Shown: positions 1-8,179, numbered from the stretch's first letter. The stretch: DNA of 16,180 nucleotides from Nitrospirota bacterium (GCA_029879555.1 JAOUQB010000021.1:1-16180), one strand, 5' to 3'. A program made the numbers and translations. Notes: generated from the sequence alone by a model not told the origin.

Positions 1-156
1 TCGTCCTATTTCAAGGTGGTCTTCAAAAAAAGTTGGCAATGGTTTTGCTAAACAATGTTTCTTGTGAAAATGAGAGAGCATCTTTTCTATTAAAGAAACC
101 ATCTCTACATGTTCATGAATGGTTTTCTGCTAACTAGGTGAAAGAAGAGAGGACTA

Positions 157-1173
157 ATGAACATTGCTGAAAAAATGAAACAAGACTGGGAAGAGCGGGC
201 ACAACATCACGCACGATTTTGGATTGCCACGGAACATTATCAAAACGAAGAAGTTTTTTCTGGATCGGGAGAAGAAACAGCTCGATGTATCATGATGGCC
301 ATACACGAGGTCTATCAACCCACATGGAACGTCTTAGACATTGGATGCGGAATTGGACGAGTACTGAAACCTTTAGCCCCGTATTTTCAAACCTTGTCAG
401 GCGTCGATGTTTCAGCAACCATGATTGCGCAAAGTAAAGCCTGGTTAGCCGATTACTCACATATCACGACCTACGAAAACTCTGGCTTGGATCTCAGCGA
501 ATTTCACGATTCCAGTTTCAACCTTGTCTACTCCTATGTCGCATTTCAGCACATGCCCCGTCCCGTATTTGAACGATATCTCGGTGAAATCAATCGCGTA
601 CTCCTCCCGGAAGGCTATTTAGCACTACAACTTCCCATTGGTCCTTATCACGAGGCTCCACTAGAAGATACAATCGGCATTCGCTCCTACACGTTCGAAG
701 AAATCAACCAAAAATTCCAAGACAACGGACTGGCTTTTATGAACCCTGCCACCGTCGATCATTCCGCTACTGATTTAAAACAAATTTTCGACCATCGCAT
801 TCATCTCGCAAAAAAGATTCGGCCCATCAGGCAACAAAGCCGCGTCGCTTGGGGACAACTCGACGACCCACATTACTACTCGCCGCTGGACCTGCATCTC
901 TACGAAGTCTATTCCGAGAATTGCGTACAATTAGGAAAACCGCAAGAAGGGATTCAGACACTACAATCGCTGGTCAATCGACACCCTAAACATTTACCCG
1001 GTTGGCTCAGATTAACCGCGCTCCTATTAGAACAGGGGCAACTCTCTCAGGCCTGCGACACGCTCCAAGCATTGACCGCTCTGCATCCCCGATACCAAGA
1101 AGGCCAAGACATCTTGGAGCGATTACGAAATAAATTTGTGAACTCTCCCAAGTCTACACTCATTCATCCTTAA
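157..1173 (+). CDS. SAM-dependent class I methyltransferase with C-terminal repeat-like tail
   Basis: A 338-residue cytosolic protein. Residues about 40-165 form a Rossmann-type methyltransferase: motif I VLDIGCGIG at 59-67, the acidic end of strand beta-2 at GVDVS (82-86), a motif resembling FNLVYSYVAFQHM around 121-133, and the usual LLPEGYLALQLP strand at 149-160. Residues about 245-325 are helical and read like two degenerate tetratricopeptide-like helical pairs (YEVYSENCVQLGKPQEGIQTLQ, then GWLRLTALLLEQGQLSQACDTLQAL). The tail may bind a partner protein. The ATG at 157 is preceded by a purine-rich ribosome site (gaagagagg, 144-152). The substrate cannot be read from the sequence. It stands alone, and the next gene has its own promoter. 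The methyltransferase fold is secure; the repeat tail is moderately supported. Confidence 0.85.
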   Translation: MNIAEKMKQDWEERAQHHARFWIATEHYQNEEVFSGSGEETARCIMMAIHEVYQPTWNVLDIGCGIGRVLKPLAPYFQTLSGVDVSATMIAQSKAWLADYSHITTYENSGLDLSEFHDSSFNLVYSYVAFQHMPRPVFERYLGEINRVLLPEGYLALQLPIGPYHEAPLEDTIGIRSYTFEEINQKFQDNGLAFMNPATVDHSATDLKQIFDHRIHLAKKIRPIRQQSRVAWGQLDDPHYYSPLDLHLYEVYSENCVQLGKPQEGIQTLQSLVNRHPKHLPGWLRLTALLLEQGQLSQACDTLQALTALHPRYQEGQDILERLRNKFVNSPKSTLIHP

Positions 1174-1177
1174 GCAC

Positions 1178-1205
1178 TTTTCAACTCCAGTATCTATGCT
1201 ATAGT
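1178..1205 (+). promoter_or_regulatory. sigma70-like promoter for first DUF3015 gene
   Basis: TTTTCA (1178-1183), a 16-base spacer, then TATAGT (1200-1205), about 41 bases before the ATG at 1247. It begins just after the stop codon of the methyltransferase gene. The same arrangement, including GC just before the -10 hexamer, recurs in front of the second DUF3015 gene, which strengthens both calls. Confidence 0.5.
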
Positions 1206-1246
1206 CATGTTTCTAGCGTCCTCCCGTTCACCAATAAATTCTGCCT

Positions 1247-1735
1247 ATGCATGACATTTTCAAGCCGACCGCTCCCATGCTGACGGCAATTGTTCTTATC
1301 TTTTTGACTATCGGAGTCGCTTTAGGGGCGCACCCAGACAATGGTCCAGGATGTGGCTTAGGAAAATTAGCCTGGAGCGACTACCCCAACCAACAGACCA
1401 TTTGGGCACAAGTTCTACAATCAACTACAAATGGAACCTTTGGAGCTCAAACATTTGGCATTAGTTCGGGCACTTCTGGTTGCACCAATAACGGAACCCT
1501 CTTTGCTTCCGAAAAGGTTAATGTGTTTGCTGCGGTCAATTTTGATAATCTGGCCCAAGAGATGGCTCAAGGCCAGGGCGAGCATCTCACCTCACTCGCC
1601 ACCTTGATGGGAATTCCCGCCGAACAGCACGGAGTATTTTTTGCCATGGCCCAAGAAAAATATATGATGTTAATTCAAGCTGGAGAAAATCCTTCTCAGG
1701 CCCTAATTCAAGCACTTTACCAACTACTGATCTAG
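1247..1735 (+). CDS. DUF3015 family exported protein (first tandem copy)
   Basis: A 162-residue secreted or periplasmic protein of the DUF3015 family, whose function is unknown. A signal peptide (hydrophobic core about residues 11-25) ends at VALG before AHPDNGPGCGLG. Family landmarks are GPGCGLGKLAW, QTFGISSGTSGCTN and the helical GQGEHLTSLATLMGI block. Two cysteines, in GPGCG and SGCTN, could form a disulfide. The ATG at 1247 has no clear ribosome site; a later in-frame ATG at 1277 would remove the only charged residues before the hydrophobic core, so 1247 is preferred. The copy at 1837 is closely related, most of all in the SEKVNVFAAVNFDN to AMAQEKY stretch. It lacks the C-terminal tail of that copy. 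Confidence 0.85.
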   Translation: MHDIFKPTAPMLTAIVLIFLTIGVALGAHPDNGPGCGLGKLAWSDYPNQQTIWAQVLQSTTNGTFGAQTFGISSGTSGCTNNGTLFASEKVNVFAAVNFDNLAQEMAQGQGEHLTSLATLMGIPAEQHGVFFAMAQEKYMMLIQAGENPSQALIQALYQLLI

Positions 1736-1748
1736 GCCAAGGTCGCCC

Positions 1749-1776
1749 TTTTCATCTTTACCGATTTTGCTATAAT
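1749..1776 (+). promoter_or_regulatory. sigma70-like promoter for second DUF3015 gene
   Basis: TTTTCA (1749-1754), a 16-base spacer, then a consensus TATAAT (1771-1776) preceded by TTGC. It lies 60 bases before the ATG at 1837. The layout matches the promoter at 1178-1205, suggesting that promoter and gene were duplicated together. Confidence 0.6.
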
Positions 1777-1836
1777 AGCCTACGTTTTCAATCGAACACC
1801 CCCTTTTCCCTACAACCACACAGGAGGAGCAATAGC

Positions 1837-2352
1837 ATGATTACACGAACAGTTCTCGTGATTACCGCAACCTTATTTATGTTTGCGACAACAGGAGTCG
1901 CTTTGGCCGCACATCCCGACAATGGTCCAGGATGCGGATTAGGGAAATTAGCCTGGAATTCCTATGCTGGACAACAGTCCATTGGCGCACAAGTTCTCCA
2001 ATCTACAACAAATGGGATTGTGCCTTCACAGACATTTGGTATCAGCTCAGGTACGTCGGGTTGCACTAATGACGGAACGATCTTTGCCTCAGAAAAAGTG
2101 AATGTATTTGCTGCGGTCAACTTTGATAATCTCGCCCAAGAAATGGCTCAAGGCCAGGGGGAGCATCTCACCTCACTCGCCACCTTGATGGGGATTCCCG
2201 CCGAACAGCATGGAGTATTTTTTGCCATGGCCCAAGAAAAATATACGACCCTGATTCAAGCGGGAGAAACTTCTCCCAAAGCCGTCGTTAAGGCAATTTA
2301 TAGTGCAATGGGTAGCCATCCCGTTCTCGCACAAGCTTCATCCACTAAGTAG
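1837..2352 (+). CDS. DUF3015 family exported protein (second tandem copy)
   Basis: A 171-residue paralogue of the gene at 1247, also predicted to be exported. The signal peptide MITRTVLVITATLFMFATTG ends near VALA before AHPDNGPGCGLG. It has the same paired cysteines (GPGCG and SGCTN) and an almost identical central block from SEKVNVF to AMAQEKY. It adds a tail of about 15 residues (GSHPVLAQASSTK). Translation should be strong: aggaggag at 1822-1829 precedes the ATG. With its consensus -10 and the strong terminator after it, this is probably the better expressed copy. Role unknown; DUF3015 is an uncharacterised family of small exported proteins. Confidence 0.88.
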   Translation: MITRTVLVITATLFMFATTGVALAAHPDNGPGCGLGKLAWNSYAGQQSIGAQVLQSTTNGIVPSQTFGISSGTSGCTNDGTIFASEKVNVFAAVNFDNLAQEMAQGQGEHLTSLATLMGIPAEQHGVFFAMAQEKYTTLIQAGETSPKAVVKAIYSAMGSHPVLAQASSTK

Positions 2353-2364
2353 CCTAAGGTCCAT

Positions 2365-2400
2365 GTAGGCTCCGGCTCATAGCCGGAGCCTACCTTTTTT
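2365..2400 (+). terminator. rho-independent terminator after DUF3015 pair
   Basis: A perfect 13-bp inverted repeat (left arm 2365-2377, right arm 2381-2393) closes on a 3-base loop (cat) and is followed by C and six T (2395-2400). The stem is GC-rich. It starts 12 bases after the stop of the second DUF3015 gene and cuts it off from the next gene. Confidence 0.92.
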
Positions 2401-2421
2401 CTCTTTTTCCCTTGTCAGCAT

Positions 2422-4329
2422 GTGATAATTCATATCACGCTGTTATGCCTGGGGCTCTTTATTCTCCCCTCTGTGGCTACAGCTCAAGACCCCAGCTCGA
2501 CCTATCTTCTGCAGCTTATTGAACGCGCTGATCATAAACACCTTCATCAACACCGGTATTGGCACCTGCTCCTTCATTACCGCCAAAATTTTTTTGGCGG
2601 GTATACCAGCGAAGTTGATGACCCAGGGTTTTTCCAGGCCTCAGAAGGCAAAAACGATCCTCAGGCTGAACTCCACGCCACCCTGGAGAAATTCTTCTCA
2701 GGCGATTTAGTCGGGCGATCAAAGCAAGTAGCGCAATGCGCCTTTATCGCCAGATTTCAGTGGCTTAGGGCCCAATTGAAATTCGACGAAACTCGCTTAC
2801 CTTTGCACCACTGCGAACGATATGAACAGTGGGTCAATGAACTCAACCCGGCTTCCATAACCCTAATTTTCCCTGCTGCCTTTATGAACAACCCTGTCTC
2901 CATGTTTGGTCATTCCTTCCTTCGCATTGACCAACAGGACCAAACCGAACACACGCGTATATTGGCCTATACGGTCAATTATGCGGCTGACGTACCTCCT
3001 GGGGCGGGTTTGGAATTTGCGTTCAAAGGAATGCTTGGGGGCTACCAAGGGTTTTTCTCCACCATCCCTTATTACATCAAAGTTCAAGAATATCGGGATA
3101 TTGAAAATCGGGACATTTGGGAATACCGGTTAAATTTATCACCGGAAGAAATTCACCGTTTGCTCATGCACACATGGGAAATGGGCAACGCGTATTTTGA
3201 TTATTATTTTTTTAAAGAAAACTGTGCCTATCATATTCTCTCGCTTTTGGAAGTCGCCAACCCTCAATTCCATCTGACCGATCAATTCCATTTTTGGACC
3301 ATTCCTGCGGATACCATTCGCCTGCTCATTCAACAAAAGGACCTTGTGCAAGATGTCAGCTATCGACCAGCAGGAAGCACCAATCTGAAACGCAAACGGG
3401 CAGCCTTACAACCATCTGAACAATTTTGGCTAGAGCAAATCATCCAGGATCCCTCATATGCCATAGCCCCAGATTTTCTTAAACTCTCACAGCCCCGCCA
3501 AACTTTTTTGCTTGATTTAGCCTCAGATTATCTTCGATATAAAGGCCGGACTGATTCGAAGCAGGCCGACGAATATCAAACTAAAAATCGATCAATATTA
3601 TTGCAGCGAAGCCAAATCAGGGTGCCGTCCCCTGCATTTTCTGTGGCACCGTTTTCTCTTTCCCCAGAACAAGGACATGAGACCGCGCGTATGGGCGTGG
3701 GTATTGGGTGGCGCAATGATGAACTTTTTGAGCATATTGATATCCGAGCCGTCTATCATGACCTCCTCGACCCCAATCCAGGCTATACCCCGGACTCTCA
3801 AGTGGAGTTAGGTGCCCTGTCGTTGAGGCATTACCATGGTCGCAATCAATTTCGCATTGAACAATTCACCCTCGTGAATGTGCTTTCGTTGGCGCCTATT
3901 GATTCTTGGTTCCGGTCCCCGTCATGGAAAATACGGATGGAGATGAATACCGTCAAAACCCGTTCATGCGATCTGTGTTCCAACGGGCATTTCAACGTGG
4001 GAGCCGGGGGAGCACTAGAAACGCACGTTTTTCAACGAGAGGTCTTTTTTCTGATGGGCGAAGTGGATGCAAACGTGAGTGGGGCCTATGACGAGAATCA
4101 TCGAATAGGAGGAGGAGTATCGGGTGGAGTGGTGGCCAACGTGACGGAGAACTGGAAATGGCTCGCTTCAGGGGGATATCTGGGGTATTTCCTGGGTCAT
4201 CGCTCTGATGACATACAAGTTTCCGTTGGACAACGATGGACCTTTGCTAAAAACTTCGCCTTTCGTACTACCTTTACTCATCACGATCGAGACAATGAAC
4301 TCTTGGCCGTGTTTCATGGCTATTTCTAA
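2422..4329 (+). CDS. DUF4105 / Lnb-type periplasmic domain protein with C-terminal beta-barrel-like region
   Basis: A 635-residue envelope protein. A signal peptide (hydrophobic residues 4-20) ends at ATA before QDPSS. Residues about 140-310 carry the DUF4105 (Lnb N-terminal periplasmic) domain: SITLIFPAAFMNNPVSMFGHSF, LAYTVNYAAD, GGYQGFFSTIPYYIKVQEY, and FFKENCAYHILSLLE. His164 and Cys268 sit in the most conserved patches and are the likely catalytic pair of this cysteine-dependent fold. A Bacteroides member, Lnb, is a lipoprotein N-acyltransferase, but that activity should not be assumed here. Residues about 410-635 are rich in alternating beta strands and end in aromatic GYF, as outer-membrane barrels do. 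The start is a GTG at 2422 right after the terminator, with no clear ribosome site; the overlapping ATG at 2420 runs into TGA. It is probably transcribed alone. Confidence 0.85.
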   Translation: MIIHITLLCLGLFILPSVATAQDPSSTYLLQLIERADHKHLHQHRYWHLLLHYRQNFFGGYTSEVDDPGFFQASEGKNDPQAELHATLEKFFSGDLVGRSKQVAQCAFIARFQWLRAQLKFDETRLPLHHCERYEQWVNELNPASITLIFPAAFMNNPVSMFGHSFLRIDQQDQTEHTRILAYTVNYAADVPPGAGLEFAFKGMLGGYQGFFSTIPYYIKVQEYRDIENRDIWEYRLNLSPEEIHRLLMHTWEMGNAYFDYYFFKENCAYHILSLLEVANPQFHLTDQFHFWTIPADTIRLLIQQKDLVQDVSYRPAGSTNLKRKRAALQPSEQFWLEQIIQDPSYAIAPDFLKLSQPRQTFLLDLASDYLRYKGRTDSKQADEYQTKNRSILLQRSQIRVPSPAFSVAPFSLSPEQGHETARMGVGIGWRNDELFEHIDIRAVYHDLLDPNPGYTPDSQVELGALSLRHYHGRNQFRIEQFTLVNVLSLAPIDSWFRSPSWKIRMEMNTVKTRSCDLCSNGHFNVGAGGALETHVFQREVFFLMGEVDANVSGAYDENHRIGGGVSGGVVANVTENWKWLASGGYLGYFLGHRSDDIQVSVGQRWTFAKNFAFRTTFTHHDRDNELLAVFHGYF

Positions 4330-4506
4330 ATATTTTCAAAAAATACGCTGAGGTAATTGCCGATAAGATTTGGTTCACATTGTCATTGAATATTTGACTG
4401 TGAGAATATGAAAATCCAAGAAAATTTGAAAGGTCATCTCTTCATGCATGCCTTCTGATACACCTTTCGAATGATACGAATCATCATGAATTGAGGGGGA
4501 CTCTTC

Positions 4507-5271
4507 ATGGCTCCTGCGACTCACAACACATCTTCTTCACTCGCGCCACATCCACCTCTTCGGGACTATTACAAAACGGAAGAGCAGCGCAAGCAACTCC
4601 TGAGAATCCAATTTGATCAGGTCGCCCCCGATTACAATTGGATCACTCAAGCGTCCTCGTTTGGCACGGGGAAATGGTATAGACGAGAGGCCTTGAAACG
4701 AACAGGTCTCAAGGAAGGACACACGATTCTTGATGTGGCCTGTGGACCCGGGACAGTCTCAGGGTGTGCCCGACAAATTGTAGGGGAAACGGGCCGAGTC
4801 GTAGGGTTGGACCCCAGTTATGGCATGGTGACTGAGGCACGCAAACAAGGCGTCTCATCAGTCATACAAGGCAAGGCAGAATTTTTACCATTTCCTGACT
4901 CAACCTTTGATTTCATTAGCATGGGCTATGCACTCCGCCATGTTTCAGATCTTGAGATCACCTTCAAAGAATACCTCCGTGTGCTGAAACCCGGCGGGCA
5001 CCTCCTTATTCTGGAAATCGCGAGGCCAGATGCCTTTTTCCCCTATCAGGTCAGCCGGTTTTTTTTGAAACAGTTCGTCCCATGGATGGCCCATTGGGGC
5101 ACGAAAAATCCACAGGCACACAAGCTCATGAAATATTATTGGGACACCATTGAAACCTGCGTCCCACCAGAGACCATACTTCAAGCTCTTACAACATCAG
5201 GATTTATTCAAAGCGAGCAATATACCCTTTTCGGTGGCCTCCTTAGAGACTATTCCGGCTCCAAATCGTAA
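4507..5271 (+). CDS. UbiE/MenG-like class I methyltransferase
   Basis: A 254-residue cytosolic SAM methyltransferase. The UbiE-like N-terminal signature FDQVAPDYNW lies at 36-45, motif I ILDVACGPGTVS at 74-85, the GLDPS acidic region near 100-104, FDFISMGYALRHVSD at 134-148 (compare the MGYALR/FGLRN block of UbiE), and LRVLKPGGHLLILEIARP at 157-174. In the family this is the quinone ring C-methylation step (ubiquinone or menaquinone). The sequence is a divergent member and no quinone gene is nearby, so another small aromatic substrate is possible. A strong ribosome site (gaggggga, ending at 4500) precedes the ATG. It is flanked by non-coding gaps of 177 and 117 bp, so it is probably monocistronic. 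Confidence 0.8.
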   Translation: MAPATHNTSSSLAPHPPLRDYYKTEEQRKQLLRIQFDQVAPDYNWITQASSFGTGKWYRREALKRTGLKEGHTILDVACGPGTVSGCARQIVGETGRVVGLDPSYGMVTEARKQGVSSVIQGKAEFLPFPDSTFDFISMGYALRHVSDLEITFKEYLRVLKPGGHLLILEIARPDAFFPYQVSRFFLKQFVPWMAHWGTKNPQAHKLMKYYWDTIETCVPPETILQALTTSGFIQSEQYTLFGGLLRDYSGSKS

Positions 5272-5388
5272 TCAAATATTCGCGGGCCCTTCCTGAACAT
5301 TTCATTCACCTCAGCTTTCCAATCGTTACTCGGGCTTACGCTCAACCACGCATGTTAAGTCTTCCCGGAACATGCCGAAAACAGCGGT

Positions 5389-5688
5389 ATGATCTGTCCT
5401 CATCCGATTGTTTTTACCGTCTTCTACCTGATACTCATCCTGCTCGGGGGTTGCGCTGGCGCGCCGCAAAACCCTCAATTGGCTCACCAATGTGAGCAGG
5501 ATCTGCATTCAGCTTTTCAAGAACTTGATCAAGCGAACGCGAAGGGGTTCGGTGGGACAGTAAGTTGGACGAAAGCAGCAACCTTGCTCAGTTCAGCGAA
5601 GGTTCAACAACAATTTGATAAGTTCCCAAATTGTATCAATAAAATTAAACGGGCCCGCTTTTACATAAAAGAAAGTCAAAAGGCCTGA
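5389..5688 (+). CDS. small predicted lipoprotein, unknown function
   Basis: A 99-residue protein with a lipoprotein signal peptide: hydrophobic residues 7-20 followed by the lipobox LGGC at 19-22, so lipidation is expected on Cys22. The mature part is about 77 residues, mostly helical and charged, and keeps two more cysteines (Cys35 in HQCEQ and Cys82 in PNCINK) that could form a periplasmic disulfide. It ends in the basic segment KIKRARFYIKES. I do not recognise the family. The ATG at 5389 has only a weak upstream purine stretch. It is convergent with the outer-membrane protein gene on the other strand, 34 bp away. Confidence 0.7.
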   Translation: MICPHPIVFTVFYLILILLGGCAGAPQNPQLAHQCEQDLHSAFQELDQANAKGFGGTVSWTKAATLLSSAKVQQQFDKFPNCINKIKRARFYIKESQKA

Positions 5689-5715
5689 AAAAACGCCAGC
5701 CCTCAATGGCCTTTT
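5678..5715. terminator. possible bidirectional terminator between convergent genes
   Basis: AAAAGGCC (5678-5685) is an exact inverted repeat of GGCCTTTT (5708-5715) with a 22-base loop. Each strand ends the stem in four T. It overlaps the last codons of the lipoprotein gene and lies just past the stop of the minus-strand barrel gene. The short stem and long loop make it a weak candidate. Confidence 0.35.
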
Positions 5716-5722
5716 GTTGCAG

Positions 5723-6346
5723 CTAAAATCGCATACGAAGACCACCCATGCCTGTCAGCCCACTCAAGCTTTCGACTCTGAGCTTATTGTTACCAGACCG
5801 AGACTTATAGCTCGTTATTTGAAAGTCACCACTCACCCGACCTTCTCCAAATAAAGCTAGCCCGCCCCCGACCGGCACCTCAAGGCCTAACAAACCCATG
5901 ATTCCATAACCAAATCCCCAACCTTGTTTAATGTTAATAGAAGACCTTTTTCGTTCAATTTCGTCTTCGTCAAAAACATTCACCGCAAAATTTATCCCCA
6001 TCCCCACATAAGGCGATATGCCACTGCTGCGAAAAAAATACTGCCCGATTCCGCGTAGAATGTAGGACTGCGTATCGATATCTTTGGCTTTAAAGAGTTT
6101 GGTTTCGTAATTTCGGTATTCCAGTTCAACGCCAAGTCGTTCCTGCTGGGAAACTTTCCCCGCGGCTTGAACTATCGCATTGAATCCAGATTTGCCTTGA
6201 AAAGGATAAAAAATCCCTCCCCCAGCAGAAAGAACCACAGAATCTTCATCATCCGTTCCTCTGGCCTGTACATTAACGGACAACCCACTCAACGCGATCA
6301 ACACCAAAAGGATACAGAACGAATATCTCAAAGCCGATTGTTTCAT
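5723..6346 (-). CDS. outer-membrane beta-barrel protein, OmpA/OmpW-like size
   Basis: A protein of about 207 residues, predicted to be an 8-stranded outer-membrane barrel. It has a signal peptide (MKQSALRYSFCILLVLIAL, ending near VQARG). The mature part is rich in Gly and aromatic residues in alternating strands: VVLSAGGGIFYPF, RLGVELEYRNYE, SYILRGIGQYFF, SPYVGMGINFAV, WGFGYGIMGLLGLEV, LALFGEGRVSGD and a final GMGGLRMRF. A terminal Phe is the usual barrel-assembly signal. I chose the ATG at 6346 because ggaggg lies just upstream and it gives a normal K/R-containing signal start; an in-frame ATG at 6370 adds eight residues (MTQNLGGR). It lies 105 bp downstream of the radical SAM gene on the same strand and may be read with it. 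Exact family and function unknown. Confidence 0.75.
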   Translation of the reverse strand: MKQSALRYSFCILLVLIALSGLSVNVQARGTDDEDSVVLSAGGGIFYPFQGKSGFNAIVQAAGKVSQQERLGVELEYRNYETKLFKAKDIDTQSYILRGIGQYFFRSSGISPYVGMGINFAVNVFDEDEIERKRSSINIKQGWGFGYGIMGLLGLEVPVGGGLALFGEGRVSGDFQITSYKSRSGNNKLRVESLSGLTGMGGLRMRF

Positions 6347-6451
6347 TCTCCCTCCAAGGTTCTGGGTCAATTTGCTGCAATACCATGATCATAAAACAAA
6401 AACTCCCTTACCTCCAGGTTCAGGCTCGTTCTATGAAAATACGGATGTGGT

Positions 6452-8179
6452 TTATTTTGCAAGACTTTTAACAGTGAGAAGGGGACCATACGTCTGGTAC
6501 AGATCAAGTTGGTCCTCAGACTCCCCGGAAGTGGGTGTGAGAGAAACGTCAGAATATTGAAGCTTGGAAGGATCGTTTTCCACTTTCCTTCGCAGTTGAT
6601 TCAACTTCCACCCTAACGCACACCATTGCCATCCTGTCCGGAAGGCCGACCAAATCTGTTGAGGATAAAATGTCCAGGCAGGCTCAACGGGCATCCCAGG
6701 ACGACGGGAACGGCGGCCCCGCCACCGCACCACACCACCCTCTAGGGGATGGATCCCCTCAAGCATAATGCAGCCATAAAAACAGAACAATAAGAACATG
6801 AGCTTGACGACCGGTTCCCCGGACGCTGCGGCACGACGCATGAGGATTTCCATGTGGTCCCATGTGTAATAGCTTCGCCAAGCCGTGCGATACACCTCAG
6901 CTAATTCAACCTTGGTCATCAGTGGATGCGCTATCGTGACATGCTCCAAATCATAGGCATTCATGTCCGGCTCCATCCACACACCACGTTCATAGAGTTG
7001 CTGGTGATCTTCGGACCCAGGCAAGGGCGTCAAAATAAAAAATTCGACGATATCAACGGGAAGTTCTTTTTTGAGGATCTCAATATCATGGGCGATGCTG
7101 GACGGAGTATCGGCTGGAAACCCTAGAATGTAGCCAACTGCAGTGGTACAGCCATAGCTTTTCCAGGCTTGCAACATCTTGCGATACTCCCCGATTTTGT
7201 TCTGCCGTTTTTTTGCTCCGACCAACGATTCAGGGTTCAGACTCTCCAAGCCCAAAAAAATATTATGGCACCCAGCCCGCACGGCTTTTTCAATAAACCG
7301 AGGAATTTTATGGCACAGCGTATCAACTTGGATGATCAGTGAAAGCTGCAAACCTTCTGTCTCTCGAATTTGAATCATTCGGTCTAAAATCGGTTCCCAG
7401 TCCTTATTTCTGGCAAAATCGTCATCCGTAATAAAAAAACGCCAGACGCCTTGTTGAAGATTGGCCCGAATCAAGGCCTCAATATCATCAGCCGACCGCG
7501 ACCGAGATGTCCGGCCTTGCACATTGATAATGGTGCAAAAACTGCACTGAAATGGGCACCCCCGCCCAGCATCAAAACTGGAGAGCCTCCGAAATGTTCG
7601 TTTGACCAAGCTAGCAGGGAGGATTGGGGGAGGGACCCCTTCCAAGTTTGGCGTGTTGGCTAAAAAATCGTAGGAAGACTTCAAGCGTTTCTCGTACGCA
7701 TCCTTGAGAATCGCATCTAATTGCCCTTCGGCTTCACCCGCAATGAGGGTAAACCCATCGGCCAGCGCCTGCTGAATATCCGGTGGCATTGTTTTCAGCA
7801 TGGTGAAACATCCACTCACATGAAAGCCTCCAATGACCACTGGAATATCCGCTTCGAGGAACGGTTTCCCTAAATCCAGTGACCGAGGAAATTGATTGGT
7901 TTGAACCCCGACAAACCCAATCATCCCCCCACATCCATTCTGAATTCGCTGGATAATGCGTTTTGTGGGAATGACCGCATTAGTTTCATCATAGATCTCT
8001 ACATAAATCCGGATATCCTCACCCAATACCTGCCGGGCCGCACAATCCATTGCTAAGGCATTCAGAGCCGCCAAGCTATTCGATGGAATGGCCGATCGCC
8101 CCCATTGAATGACATACCCCTCATCATCGTAATGAGAAGGCTTGATGAGCACGAGATGAAAAGATTGTTGTGTGTTCAA
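6452..8179 (-). CDS. B12-binding-type radical SAM protein
   Basis: A 575-residue protein. An N-terminal cobalamin-binding-like alpha/beta domain covers about 1-190 (LVLIKPSHYDDEGYVIQWGR, then GMIGFVGVQT and PVVIGGFHVSG). I see no DxHxxG motif, so cobalamin may bind base-off without His or not at all. The radical SAM core covers about 200-400, with the 4Fe-4S motif CPFQCSFC (Cys208, Cys212, Cys215), FITDDDFARNKDWE at 249-261, HNIFLGLESLNPESL at 305-319, and GYILGFPADTPSSI at 349-361. The C-terminal 150 residues include a hydrophobic stretch (458-473) that could touch a membrane. Family members methylate or rearrange unactivated carbons, often in lipids or natural products; the substrate here is unknown. 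The start is TTG at 8179, with GTG at 8152 as an alternative. It is divergent from the pigment-like operon. Confidence 0.85.
   Translation of the reverse strand: MNTQQSFHLVLIKPSHYDDEGYVIQWGRSAIPSNSLAALNALAMDCAARQVLGEDIRIYVEIYDETNAVIPTKRIIQRIQNGCGGMIGFVGVQTNQFPRSLDLGKPFLEADIPVVIGGFHVSGCFTMLKTMPPDIQQALADGFTLIAGEAEGQLDAILKDAYEKRLKSSYDFLANTPNLEGVPPPILPASLVKRTFRRLSSFDAGRGCPFQCSFCTIINVQGRTSRSRSADDIEALIRANLQQGVWRFFITDDDFARNKDWEPILDRMIQIRETEGLQLSLIIQVDTLCHKIPRFIEKAVRAGCHNIFLGLESLNPESLVGAKKRQNKIGEYRKMLQAWKSYGCTTAVGYILGFPADTPSSIAHDIEILKKELPVDIVEFFILTPLPGSEDHQQLYERGVWMEPDMNAYDLEHVTIAHPLMTKVELAEVYRTAWRSYYTWDHMEILMRRAAASGEPVVKLMFLLFCFYGCIMLEGIHPLEGGVVRWRGRRSRRPGMPVEPAWTFYPQQIWSAFRTGWQWCALGWKLNQLRRKVENDPSKLQYSDVSLTPTSGESEDQLDLYQTYGPLLTVKSLAK

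Noticed and set aside
4471..4484. ATGAT-N4-ATCAT palindrome before the UbiE-like gene
   Set aside because: Arms of five AT-rich bases are expected by chance, and no promoter boxes could be placed around it.
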